The notes under the pieces: model-generated
What the model saw: the letters and a program-made list of their open reading frames with translations, nothing else
Databases searched by the model: none
What the model was told of the DNA's origin: nothing
From: JAJYUU01 sp963822955
GTDB taxonomy: Bacteria; Actinomycetota; Actinomycetes; Streptosporangiales; Streptosporangiaceae
DNA: 64,000 nucleotides
Reading direction: 5' to 3'
Assembly (NCBI GenBank): GCA_963822955.1
Contig: CAWGJS010000008.1
Span: 434,001-498,000 of the forward strand
Translations under genes and position numbers: made by a program
Shown: piece after piece, positions 51,971 through 60,107 of the stretch
Layout: each line of letters opens with the position of its first letter
Position numbering within the stretch: position 1 is the first letter of the stretch

Positions 51971-52501
51971 TGGCCGGTCACCCGAGCCCCCCAGATGTGA
52001 TCAACAGGTTTTTCCACAGCATGTGCACGTTTCGATGTCGCCGGTTTCTGACAGCTTCCCGGCCGCTCAACCGGCCCAGAGCGACGCTGGCGGCGGGAGC
52101 GCCACACACCGCGGACTGCGCTATCCACAGCCTAGGCCGGCGATTCGCGCTCCGTTCGGGAAACCCGGATCGTCGCTGGTGAACGTGTGCCGGACGGTTC
52201 CCGTCCGGGGTGCGGTGGCCTCGGGTCGCTGTCAGCGCGCTGGCCGGGTGCGCAGTCAGCTGGGCTGAGCATCGTACCGGGCCGGCCGGTTTGACCGCTA
52301 CCTGGCGTGCGCGTAACTTGTAGAGGTCCGGCTCACCCCGGTGCAGCTTGATCGCGGCCCGATGCAGGTAGGGCCTGTGGCTTGGATGGGTTCTGGCACG
52401 GCGGTTGTTGGTAACGACGACGGTCGGTGGCTGCAGAGCTCAGGGCTGCCGCCTGTGCCCGTAACCGTTGTGACGACATACCTGCCGCACCTGGAGTTCC
52501 A
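51971..52501. promoter_or_regulatory. dnaA-rpmH divergent promoter region with DnaA boxes
   Basis: No gene is supported in this 531-base gap. It contains TTTTCCACA at 52010-52018 and CTATCCACA at 52122-52130, one-mismatch DnaA boxes, near the dnaA start, consistent with dnaA autoregulation or an origin extension. The frames crossing it lack ribosome sites. The second half leads to rpmH and should carry its promoter. Confidence 0.55.
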
Positions 52502-52639
52502 GTGAGCAAGCGTACTTTTCAGCCGAACAACCGCCGCCGGGCGAAGACGCATGGTTTCCGTCTGCGCATGCGCACCCGGGCCGGGCGCGCGATCCTTGCA
52601 GCCCGGCGCCGGAAGGGGCGCGAGCGCGTCAGCGTCTGA
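52502..52639 (+). CDS. rpmH: 50S ribosomal protein L34
   Basis: A 45-residue basic ribosomal protein, full family length: SKRTFQPNNRRRAKTHGFRL then RMRTRAGRAILAARRRKGRE. It packs against 23S rRNA. GTG 52502 is the start. It opens the rpmH-rnpA-yidD-yidC-jag-rsmG cluster that is divergent from dnaA in nearly all bacteria of this phylum. Confidence 0.97.
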   Translation: MSKRTFQPNNRRRAKTHGFRLRMRTRAGRAILAARRRKGRERVSV

Positions 52640-52664
52640 CGCCCGGGTCATCGGTGGCAGCGCC

Positions 52665-53027
52665 ATGCTTCCGGCGTCCGCGCGGATGCGGCGGAGCTCC
52701 GATTTCGCGACCGCGACCCGCTGCGGTAGCAGGGCCGGGCGGCCGCTGGTGTCCGGTCATCTGCTGGTGCGGCGAGACAGCGCGGAGCCTGCGCGCGTCG
52801 GGTTCGTGGTGAGCAAGGCTGTCGGCTCGGCGGTGGTACGCAACACCGTGCGACGGCGCCTAAGGCACCTCGCCCGTGGGTACCTGGGCTGCCTGCCGGG
52901 AGGTAGCCTGCTTATAGTGCGCGCTGCGCCGCGCGCGGCCACGGCTTGCCAGGCGGATCTAGCCGCCGACCTCGACCTGGTAATCGGAGCTTTGCTTCGG
53001 CGGCAGGGTGGGGTGATGAGCCAGTGA
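52665..53027 (+). CDS. rnpA: Ribonuclease P protein component
   Basis: A 120-residue RNase P protein that helps the RNA subunit bind pre-tRNA. The family signature is RVGFVVSKAVGSAVVRNTVRRRLRHLAR, with the RNR-type motif RNTVRRRL intact. ATG 52665 gives the usual start MLPASARMRRSSDF. The frame opens further upstream inside rpmH but that is a shadow. It is 25 bases after rpmH and overlaps yidD in GTGA. Confidence 0.95.
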   Translation: MLPASARMRRSSDFATATRCGSRAGRPLVSGHLLVRRDSAEPARVGFVVSKAVGSAVVRNTVRRRLRHLARGYLGCLPGGSLLIVRAAPRAATACQADLAADLDLVIGALLRRQGGVMSQ

Positions 53028-53380
53028 GCGGCCGATCAGGGCAAGACGTCCGCAAGCTGTCCGTGGCCGGCCGGTTCCTCGTGGTGCTGCTGACCGGCTA
53101 CCGGCGATTCATCAGCCCGCTGCTGGGACCGACGTGCAGGTTCTACCCGTCCTGCAGCGCATACGCGCTTGAGGCGGTGCAGCTACATGGTGCGCTGCGG
53201 GGATCTTGGCTGGCGGCGCGCCGGCTGAGCCGCTGTCATCCGTTCCACGCCGGGGGCATTGACCCCGTTCCCGGCTCTGAGGAAGCACAAGCGTCAGCCG
53301 AGAGCGCGTCAGGAAGTTACCAGCTCGCAGGTCAGGACCCCGACCGTCATGAGCAGAGCACAAGGGAGCTAACCAGGTGA
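53024..53380 (+). CDS. yidD: Membrane protein insertion efficiency factor YidD
   Basis: A 118-residue small membrane-associated protein. The core GYRRFISPLLGPTCRFYPSCSAYALEAVQLHGALRGSWLAARRLSRCHPFHAGGIDPVP carries all family cysteines (CRFYPSCSAYA, RCHPF). The C-terminal 30 residues are a polar extension. GTG 53024 overlaps the rnpA stop; its own stop overlaps the yidC start in GTGA. It assists YidC in inserting membrane proteins. Confidence 0.95.
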   Translation: MSGRSGQDVRKLSVAGRFLVVLLTGYRRFISPLLGPTCRFYPSCSAYALEAVQLHGALRGSWLAARRLSRCHPFHAGGIDPVPGSEEAQASAESASGSYQLAGQDPDRHEQSTRELTR

Positions 53381-54504
53381 ATCCACTGAACTACCTCTAC
53401 GAGGCGGTGGGCTGGGTCTTCACGCATATCTATGATCTGCTGAAGCCGGCTTTCGGCCCGACCAGCGGATGGACCTGGGCTTTCTCCATTGTGATCCTGG
53501 TCGTCCTGATGCGGCTGGTGATGGTGCCGCTGTTCATCAAGCAGATGCACACGACCAGGGCAATGTCATCCCTGCAGCCGCAGATGGCAGCGCTGCGCAA
53601 GAAGTACAAGAACGACAAGCAGACGCTCAACCAAGAGACGATGAAGCTCTACCAGGAGGCGGGCGTCAACCCGCTGATGGGCTGTCTGCCGATGGTGCTT
53701 CAGCTGCCGCTGTTCTTCTCGCTGTTCAGCGTGCTGCGCGCGATTGCGGACTGGAAGTCGGGCACGACGCCGAAGTACGGGCTGCCGCTGGAGATGGTGA
53801 AGAGCGCCCAGACGGCGAAGATCTTCGGCGCGCATCTGTACGACAAGGTGCTGTTTACCAGCAGCATTCCCGGTGGTGTACCACTCCACTCGAAGATAGT
53901 TATCTTCTGCGCCGTGCTCGTCAGCATGGCCACGACTTTCCTGACGATCAGGCAGAGTCAGAAGCGCGGCATGATGCCCGCCGCCACGCCCGATAATCCG
54001 ATGGCGTCGTCGCAGAAGTACATGACCTACATCATGCCGTTCTTCGCGCTGACCGGTCTGTACTGGCCCTTCGGCCTGGTCCTGTACTGGGTGACGACGA
54101 ACGTGTGGACCCTGGGCCAGCAGTTCATCCTGGGCCAGCGCTACCCGTACACCCCGCCGGCGGCTGCCGATGGTGCGGCGGCTCCGAGCACCGCTGGGGC
54201 GAGGTCGCTGACGGCTGGCGGGACAGGCGGAACGAAGGGCACCGCAGTGAAGGGCACGCCGGCGAAGCGAGCGCTGCCTGCAGGGCAGGCGCAGGCGGGC
54301 GGCTCGCGGACCGGCCGGGCAGCCGCCAATGGCGCCGGCGCCAACGGCAAGGCTGGACCTGGTGGAGCGACGCCAGGGAGCATGCTGAAGCGCCTCTCGA
54401 GGGGCCGATCCGAGCCGGAAGCCGAGCCTGAGCTGCCCGACGTTAAGCTCGTGAGGCACCAGACGCAACGGCAGTCGCGCAGCAAGCGGTCGGGCAAGCG
54501 CTGA
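53377..54504 (+). CDS. yidC: Membrane protein insertase YidC
   Basis: A 375-residue YidC/Oxa1-family insertase without the Gram-negative periplasmic domain. It has the N-terminal helix region, the coiled C1 loop LQPQMAALRKKYKNDKQTLNQETMKLYQEAGVNPLMGCLPMVLQLPLFFSLF with the helix that carries the conserved groove arginine (VLMRLVMVPLF), and later helices ending GLVLYWVTTNVWTLGQQFIL. The last 110 residues are basic and disordered, as in many actinobacterial YidC. GTG 53377 start. Confidence 0.96.
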   Translation: MNPLNYLYEAVGWVFTHIYDLLKPAFGPTSGWTWAFSIVILVVLMRLVMVPLFIKQMHTTRAMSSLQPQMAALRKKYKNDKQTLNQETMKLYQEAGVNPLMGCLPMVLQLPLFFSLFSVLRAIADWKSGTTPKYGLPLEMVKSAQTAKIFGAHLYDKVLFTSSIPGGVPLHSKIVIFCAVLVSMATTFLTIRQSQKRGMMPAATPDNPMASSQKYMTYIMPFFALTGLYWPFGLVLYWVTTNVWTLGQQFILGQRYPYTPPAAADGAAAPSTAGARSLTAGGTGGTKGTAVKGTPAKRALPAGQAQAGGSRTGRAAANGAGANGKAGPGGATPGSMLKRLSRGRSEPEAEPELPDVKLVRHQTQRQSRSKRSGKR

Positions 54505-54590
54505 TCCGGTCTCGCGGGCCGGGCGGGCTGGGCTCGTGCTGACAGCGTGCACGGATGCGGTCAGTAAAGGGGATCGAGGAGGAGCCTGGC

Positions 54591-55256
54591 ATGAGCCAGC
54601 AGGAGGACGTGGTGTCACATGGTGCTGGTCAGGATGACCAGGCCGGCTCGCTGCAGGCCGTGAGTCCCGCTGCCGAGGAGGACGTCGCGCCGGAGGACGG
54701 CCTCGAGGCGGAGAGCGCTGAGTTCGACGCCGAGGACGCTGACCAGGATGAGGCGGAATCGGCCGAGGGAGATGGCTCGCAGCGGCGGCCGCGGTCGGTT
54801 GCGGATCTGGAGCTTGAAGGCGAGATCGCGGCTGACTACATCGAGGCCCTGCTTGACGTGGCAGATCTCGATGGGGACATCGACATGGACGTGGAGGGCG
54901 ATCGCGCGGTCGTCTCGGTCGTGGGCGCGACACTGGACGAGCTGGTCGGCCGGCGCGGCGAGGTCCTGGAGGCGCTGCAGGAGCTCACGCGGCTGGCAGT
55001 GCACCAGCACACAGGCAGCCGGACCAGGATGATGCTGGACGTCGGCGGCTACCGGCAGCGACGCCGTGCCGAGCTTGCGGAGGCTGGTCAGGATGCGGCT
55101 GAGGAGGTTCGCCGGACGGGTCAGCCGAAGCGGCTGTGGCCGATGAATCCGTTCGAGCGGAAGGTCGTTCACGACGCCGTCGCGGCGGCGGGGCTTCGGT
55201 CTGAGTCGGAAGGCGAGGAGCCGGAGCGGCGCGTGGTTGTGCTGCCGGTTGGCTAG
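54591..55256 (+). CDS. jag: Jag/KhpB RNA-binding protein (KH and R3H)
   Basis: A 221-residue protein: an acidic disordered first 80 residues (EEDVAPEDGLEAESAEFDAE), a KH-type domain (DYIEALLDVADLDGDIDMDVEGDRAVVSVVG, DELVGRRGEVLEALQELTRLAVHQHTG) and a C-terminal R3H domain (RLWPMNPFERKVVHDAVAAAG). It binds RNA and affects cell-wall and division gene expression in studied species. ATG 54591 follows GAGGAGG; the longer frame to 54555 lacks a site. Stands between yidC and rsmG as usual. Confidence 0.94.
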   Translation: MSQQEDVVSHGAGQDDQAGSLQAVSPAAEEDVAPEDGLEAESAEFDAEDADQDEAESAEGDGSQRRPRSVADLELEGEIAADYIEALLDVADLDGDIDMDVEGDRAVVSVVGATLDELVGRRGEVLEALQELTRLAVHQHTGSRTRMMLDVGGYRQRRRAELAEAGQDAAEEVRRTGQPKRLWPMNPFERKVVHDAVAAAGLRSESEGEEPERRVVVLPVG

Positions 55257-55313
55257 TCCCGGCAGGGTTCGGGCTGGCAGTAATTCTGGGGTCGGCAGCG
55301 GAGGCGTGCTCGG

Positions 55314-56132
55314 ATGGCGGATGTGATGGAGAGTGCGGCGACCGGTTCGGGCGCTCCGGTGGATGATGTCGCAGTTGCCGGGATTGCCGCTGGCGAGATG
55401 TTCGGCAGCGTGCTGCCGACGGCGGAGAGATACGCCGAGCTGCTGACGGGCGCCGGTGTTGAGCGCGGCATCGTGGGCCCGGGCGAGGCGGATCGGATCT
55501 GGGATCGGCATCTGCTGAATTGCGGAGCGGTGGCCCGGCTCGTGCCCGCGAGGTGCTCCCTGATCGATCTCGGCTCGGGTGCTGGGCTGCCCGGGATCGT
55601 GCTGGCGATACTGCTGCCGGGCGCGGCAGTGACGCTCGTGGAGCCGCTGGCGCGGCGCGTCGAGTTCCTGGAGGAATGCGTTGCCGGCCTGGAGCTGGCC
55701 AATGTTGATGTGGTGCGCGGCCGGGCCGAGGATCTGGCCGGGCACCTGGCTGGCGACATCGTCACGGCCCGTGCGGTGGCGCCGCTGGACAAGCTAGCCG
55801 GACTTGCTGTGGGCTTGGCCCGGCCGGGCGGACGTGTGCTCGCGATCAAGGGCGCTACCGCTGAAGCTGAGCTCGCTAAGGCGCGCCCCGTGCTGGCGCG
55901 ACTAGGCGTGACAGATGCTCGCGTGGTGCAGGCAACTGGCGGAGCCGGGCGCGCGACTGCCACAGTGGTGACGTTCACCGCACCCGAGCACCGGGGCCCG
56001 GGTGCTGGCGGGCGGCGCCGGGCCGGGCATGGCGGCCGCGGGCCCTCCGCTCCAGGCGGCCGTTCCGTGCCGGGAGCAGCCGCTGCGGGCGGGCGGAGGG
56101 CGCGGCCGAACAGCAGGCGTGGCGGCGGCTAG
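55314..56132 (+). CDS. rsmG: 16S rRNA (guanine527-N7)-methyltransferase RsmG
   Basis: A 272-residue SAM-dependent rRNA methyltransferase (GidB). The fold is shown by RYAELLTGAGVERGIVGPGEADRIWDRHLLNCGAV, SAM motif LIDLGSGAGLPGIVLAIL, VEPLARRVEFLEECV and ARAVAPLDKLAGLAVGLARPGG. The last 50 residues (AGGRRRAGHGGRGPSAPGGR and on) are a basic, glycine-rich extension not found in most RsmG. Starts ATG 55314 or ATG 55326. Methylates G527 in the 530 loop; loss gives low-level streptomycin resistance. Confidence 0.94.
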   Translation: MADVMESAATGSGAPVDDVAVAGIAAGEMFGSVLPTAERYAELLTGAGVERGIVGPGEADRIWDRHLLNCGAVARLVPARCSLIDLGSGAGLPGIVLAILLPGAAVTLVEPLARRVEFLEECVAGLELANVDVVRGRAEDLAGHLAGDIVTARAVAPLDKLAGLAVGLARPGGRVLAIKGATAEAELAKARPVLARLGVTDARVVQATGGAGRATATVVTFTAPEHRGPGAGGRRRAGHGGRGPSAPGGRSVPGAAAAGGRRARPNSRRGGG

Positions 56133-56178
56133 CCGTCTGTGGTCGGCGGGCAATGCCCGATGAGGAGAAGGCTGCGCG

Positions 56179-57606
56179 ATGACGGGCTCGGTGCCGGGCT
56201 TGGGCTGGCCTGGGGATGCGTGGGCAGAGCTACAGGAACATGAGCCTGGCGAAACGAAGGCGAGGCGGGATGATCCGACGGAGGCCGCCGCTTCGCCTGC
56301 TAGCGACGAGCCGATTTTGCAGCCGTTTGCGGGCAAGGCCGATTTCTCGTCAGCCGGTAGCGGTCTGCCTGACAGATATGCACGCCGGGCAGCACGGGTT
56401 GGCATTGGCTGGCCGCCTGAGGTAGCAGCAGGTCCTGAGGGCACTGCGGCGCCTGGCCGGGTAGGCGAGGAAAGCGGGCGCGGCGATAACCCCGATGACG
56501 GTGATGTGGTGGCGCTCAGTGGCCTAGGCTCAGGGTCCGCGGACCGAGGTGGCGAGGCGGCAGAGCCGCCTCCCATCCGAGTCCGGCAGGCGCTGGCGGC
56601 CGTTTCACGTGAAACCAGGGTTGGCGACGCGGTGGTGAGCGGCGCTGGAGTTGCGCGCGGTGCCGCTGATAAGGGTGAGCTGGCAGGCGCGAGCAACCGG
56701 ACAGGTGAGAGTGAGGATCTCGTGTCGATACCGGAGGCTGCGGCCGACACGCCGATCGCCAGGGCGGCCCAGGCGGCCATCGTGGCGCGCTCGGGCGGGG
56801 AGAGCTGGCCGCGGCCGTCCGCCTGCCGGGTGATCACGATTGCCAACCAGAAGGGCGGCGTCGGCAAGACCACCACAGCCGTCAACCTTGCGGCGAGCCT
56901 GGCGATGCACGGCGCCAGGGTCCTCGTGATCGACCTGGACCCTCAGGGCAATGCGTCGACCGCACTGGATGTGGATCATCATTCCGGCGTCCCGTCTGTC
57001 TACGACGTGCTTGTGGAAGGCCGGCCGCTGAGCTCGGTTGTCCGCCCGGTATCTGGTTACTCGCACCTTTACTGTGCGCCAGCAGCGATCGACCTGGCGG
57101 GCGCCGAGATCGAGCTAGTTCCGCTGGTCGCGAGGGAGTCGCGGCTGGCGCGGGCGCTGGCAGCCTACGACGCGTCAGGGCTGGACTACATTTTCATCGA
57201 CTGCCCGCCGTCGCTGGGCTTGCTGACGGTGAACGCGCTGGTCGCAGCTCCGGAGGTACTGATCCCGATTCAGTGCGAGTATTACGCGCTGGAGGGCCTG
57301 GAACAGCTCTTGCGGACGGTGGAGCTCGTGCGGAGTCACCTGAATCCGGCTCTCTCGGTAACGACGATCTTGCTGACTATGTACGACGGGCGGACGCGGC
57401 TAGCCTCCCAGGTGGCGGACGAGGTGCGGGATCACTTCGGGGCCGTCGTCCTAGGTGCGGTGATTCCGCGCAGCGTCAGGGTGTCTGAGGCTCCTAGCTA
57501 CGGGCAGTCGGTGATGACTTACGATCCCGGCTCAAGCGGCGCTCAGGCTTACCTGGAAGCCGCGAGGGAGTTTGCCCGCCGGAACGCCCAGCAGCCCGCA
57601 AGCTGA
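56179..57606 (+). CDS. parA: Chromosome-partitioning ATPase ParA
   Basis: A 475-residue deviant-Walker ATPase. The ATPase core begins near residue 218: CRVITIANQKGGVGKTTTAVNLAASLA (Walker A), VIDLDPQGNAST (Walker A'), IFIDCPPSLGLLTVNAL (Walker B). It pulls origin regions apart with ParB. The first 215 residues are a disordered-looking, acidic extension, longer than in most actinobacterial ParA, and include VSRET encoded by an internal parS site. ATG 56179 has GAGGAGAAGG upstream. Followed by parB after 193 bases with a tandem repeat between. Confidence 0.95.
   Translation: MTGSVPGLGWPGDAWAELQEHEPGETKARRDDPTEAAASPASDEPILQPFAGKADFSSAGSGLPDRYARRAARVGIGWPPEVAAGPEGTAAPGRVGEESGRGDNPDDGDVVALSGLGSGSADRGGEAAEPPPIRVRQALAAVSRETRVGDAVVSGAGVARGAADKGELAGASNRTGESEDLVSIPEAAADTPIARAAQAAIVARSGGESWPRPSACRVITIANQKGGVGKTTTAVNLAASLAMHGARVLVIDLDPQGNASTALDVDHHSGVPSVYDVLVEGRPLSSVVRPVSGYSHLYCAPAAIDLAGAEIELVPLVARESRLARALAAYDASGLDYIFIDCPPSLGLLTVNALVAAPEVLIPIQCEYYALEGLEQLLRTVELVRSHLNPALSVTTILLTMYDGRTRLASQVADEVRDHFGAVVLGAVIPRSVRVSEAPSYGQSVMTYDPGSSGAQAYLEAAREFARRNAQQPAS
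56602..56615. promoter_or_regulatory. parS: parS centromere site inside parA
   Basis: GTTTCACGTGAAAC is the perfect 14-base palindromic core of the bacterial parS site bound by ParB. It lies within the N-terminal extension of parA, in frame as VSRET. Confidence 0.93.
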
Positions 57607-57612
57607 CCCGAG

Positions 57613-57650
57613 TCCGGTCACTCGGCGCTTATCCGGTCACTCGGCGCTTA
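57613..57650. repeat. Perfect 19-bp tandem duplication between parA and parB
   Basis: TCCGGTCACTCGGCGCTTA occurs twice head to tail (57613-57631, 57632-57650) in the parA-parB gap. A recent slippage duplication or a two-site regulatory repeat. The rest of 57607-57799 holds no gene. Confidence 0.85.
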
Positions 57651-57799
57651 GGAGTCCTGCCCCTCGGCGGGACCGTGATCGTGTGGGCGGGAAAGTCGGA
57701 TGCTGGCAGTATGGTTCAGCGGGCGATGTCAGGCCACCATCGCTATCGGGAGTGCGCCGCTTCTCTGCCTAGAGCGGCCGGACGGCGAGGAGTGTCAGC

Positions 57800-58765
57800 A
57801 TGCCGCAACCAAAGCGCGGGCTCGGCAAGGGACTCGGGGCGCTGATCCCGACTGGTCCGCCTGCCTCCGTCTCACTGCCGGGGGACCACGCGTCAGCGGC
57901 TAGCTCTCCTCGCGTGGGCGGTGAGGCTGATGTCAGCATCTCTGGCGCTTACTTCGAGGAGATTGCTCTCGGCGCGATTACGGCGAACCCGCGGCAGCCG
58001 AGGCAGGCATTCGACTCAGACGCGCTGGCTGAGCTGGCCGCTTCGATTGAGGCGGTTGGGCTGCTGCAGCCGGTGGTTGTCCGCCGGGCCGGACCGGGGC
58101 GGTACGAGCTGATTATGGGCGAGCGACGCTGGCGCGCCTGCGAGCTTGCCGGCATTGAGGTCATCCCGGCGATCGTCAGGGAGACGTCCGATGACGACAT
58201 GCTGCGTGAGGCGCTGATTGAGAATCTTCATCGAGAGCAGCTGAACCCGCTGGAGGAAGCAGCCGCTTACCAGCAGCTGCTCGATGATTTCGCGGCGACT
58301 CACGAAGAGATCGCCCGCCGGGTCGGGCGCTCTAGGCCGCACATCTCGAACACCATGAGGCTTCTGCACTTGCCGCCAGCGGTGCAGAAGCGGGTGGCCG
58401 CCGGGGTACTGAGTGCGGGGCACGCCCGTGCGCTCCTAGGGGTCGACGACCCGGTCAGTCAGGAGCAGCTGGCACACCGGATCGTGGCCGAGGGCCTCTC
58501 CGTCCGCGCAACTGAGGAGATCGTGGCGCTCGGCGTCCACCCGGCGAAGGGCCCCCGGACACCCAGTGCGAGGGTGCCGGTCGCGCCCGGCCTGAAGGAT
58601 CTGGCCGACCGCCTGTCGGATGTGCTCGAGACCCGCGTCAAGGTTGAGCTGGGCCAGCGGAAGGGCAAGATCGTCGTCGAGTTCGCCTCGCTGGAGGATC
58701 TGGAGCGCATCGTGCGGAGCATCTCGCCCGAGCTGGCGCCGGCCCGGCGGCCTAGTATCACCTAG
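57800..58765 (+). CDS. parB: Chromosome-partitioning protein ParB
   Basis: A 321-residue CTPase DNA-binding protein. The N-terminus KRGLGKGLGALIP is the ParA-stimulating motif; box I is ITANPRQPRQAFD; box II with the CTP site is YELIMGERRWRACELAGIEVIPAIVR; then ALIENLHREQLNPLEEAAAYQQLLDDF, the HTH region HEEIARRVGRSRPHISNTMRLLHLP, and the C-terminal dimer domain VKVELGQRKGKIVVEFASLEDLERIV. Binds parS sites and spreads. ATG 57800 after GAGGAG. Confidence 0.97.
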   Translation: MPQPKRGLGKGLGALIPTGPPASVSLPGDHASAASSPRVGGEADVSISGAYFEEIALGAITANPRQPRQAFDSDALAELAASIEAVGLLQPVVVRRAGPGRYELIMGERRWRACELAGIEVIPAIVRETSDDDMLREALIENLHREQLNPLEEAAAYQQLLDDFAATHEEIARRVGRSRPHISNTMRLLHLPPAVQKRVAAGVLSAGHARALLGVDDPVSQEQLAHRIVAEGLSVRATEEIVALGVHPAKGPRTPSARVPVAPGLKDLADRLSDVLETRVKVELGQRKGKIVVEFASLEDLERIVRSISPELAPARRPSIT

Positions 58766-58862
58766 GCGCCTGCGCTACAACGCCAGCCAGGGGCGTGAGG
58801 GGCGCGCTGGAGGGCCGCCGCCACAGCGAGCGGCTGGTCCGCTGCCGTTAGGCTACGGTGCC

Positions 58863-59912
58863 GTGGCGAACATATCGGGCAAGAGCTTCGGCAGCGATAA
58901 CCACGCAGGCGTGCACCCGGCGGTCCTGGCTGCGCTTGTGACCGCGAACGAAGGCGACGCCGTGGCCTATGGCGACGATGACATCACCCGGGCTGCGACG
59001 GCCAGCCTGTGCGCGGCGTCCGGGGCGCGAAGCGCCTACCTGGTCTTTAACGGCACCGCGGCGAACGTCCTCGGCCTGAGCCTGCTGATCCGCCCCTACG
59101 AGGCGGTCATCTGTGCCGATACCTCGCATCTGCACGTCGATGAGTGCGGCGCCGCCGAGCGCGTACTTGGCTGCAAGCTGCTAACTGTGCCGACGGCAGA
59201 CGGCAAGCTCGCTCCCAGCCTGATAGCGGGCATGCTGACAGGCCGAGGGGACGAGCACCGGGTCCAGCCACGTGTGATCGAGATCGCACAGGTGACCGAG
59301 CTCGGGACCTGCTACTCGCTGGCAGAACTGCGCGAGCTCCGCGAGTTCAGCATGGCGCACGGGCTCCTGATCTACCTGGACGGAGCCCGGATCGCGAATG
59401 CGGCGGCGTACCTCGGCTGCTCACTGGCCGACATCGCCGCCTGCGCCGACGTGCTGAGCTTCGGCGGGACAAAGAACGGGGCGCTCGGCTTCGAGGCTGT
59501 CCTGGTGATGTCAGACGACCTGGCAGACGGTGCCCGGTACCACCGGAAGCAGCAGATGCAGCTGGCGTCGAAGATGCGCTTCCTCGCCGCTCAAGCGACC
59601 GCACTCCTGCATGGCGACTTGTGGCTGGCAAATGCCCGGCATGCCAATGCCATGGCCGCCCGGCTGGCCGATGCTGTCGCAGGGCTGCCCGGAGTCGGAG
59701 TGGCCTACCCGGTTCAGTCGAACGGGGTCTTTGCCGAGGTCAGCCGGCAGCACGCGCTCCGGCTCTGCGAGTACTGGAACTTCCATGTGTGGTCGGATAG
59801 CGCCGACGAGCGCTGCGTCGTCCGCTGGATGACGGCGTTCGATACCTCGGTGGCCGATGTCGACCGGCTGGCCGCGGCAGTCAAGGCGACCGCTGTTTCA
59901 CGTGAAACCTGA
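58863..59912 (+). CDS. L-threonine aldolase / beta-eliminating lyase family PLP enzyme
   Basis: A 349-residue fold-type I PLP enzyme. The cofactor lysine is in LSFGGTKNGALG; other family blocks are FGSDNHAGVHPAVLAAL at the start, FNGTAANVLGLSLL, HLHVDECGAAE and LLIYLDGARIANAAAYLG with the PLP-binding aspartate. Its reaction is cleavage of threonine or allo-threonine to glycine and acetaldehyde, or related lyase chemistry. GTG 58863 start. The last codons form a parS site, so its C-terminus reads VSRET. Confidence 0.93.
   Translation: MANISGKSFGSDNHAGVHPAVLAALVTANEGDAVAYGDDDITRAATASLCAASGARSAYLVFNGTAANVLGLSLLIRPYEAVICADTSHLHVDECGAAERVLGCKLLTVPTADGKLAPSLIAGMLTGRGDEHRVQPRVIEIAQVTELGTCYSLAELRELREFSMAHGLLIYLDGARIANAAAYLGCSLADIAACADVLSFGGTKNGALGFEAVLVMSDDLADGARYHRKQQMQLASKMRFLAAQATALLHGDLWLANARHANAMAARLADAVAGLPGVGVAYPVQSNGVFAEVSRQHALRLCEYWNFHVWSDSADERCVVRWMTAFDTSVADVDRLAAAVKATAVSRET
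59895..59908. promoter_or_regulatory. parS: parS centromere site at the end of the aldolase gene
   Basis: GTTTCACGTGAAAC, the perfect parS core, forms the last five codons of the upstream enzyme gene just before its TGA. Second of two perfect parS sites in the window. Confidence 0.93.
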
Positions 59913-60107
59913 TGGCCTGGACAAGCAGCTGGTACGGCGAGCCCAAATCATGGCCAACAAGGGACCAAACGGCTGGGTCCCGGGCCGGGTCGGGTGGGTA
60001 CCATTAGCTGCGACGACCGGGCACTCTGCTACGGCTGAGGCAGCTGTTCGGTTGCAGGGCCAGCAGCAGTGAGCCTGGCCAATGGCTTACCGACCGCAGG
60101 GGTGGCT

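Noticed and set aside
53566..54933. A 455-residue frame antisense to yidC
   Set aside because: Shadow of yidC rich in Arg/Pro; not a gene.
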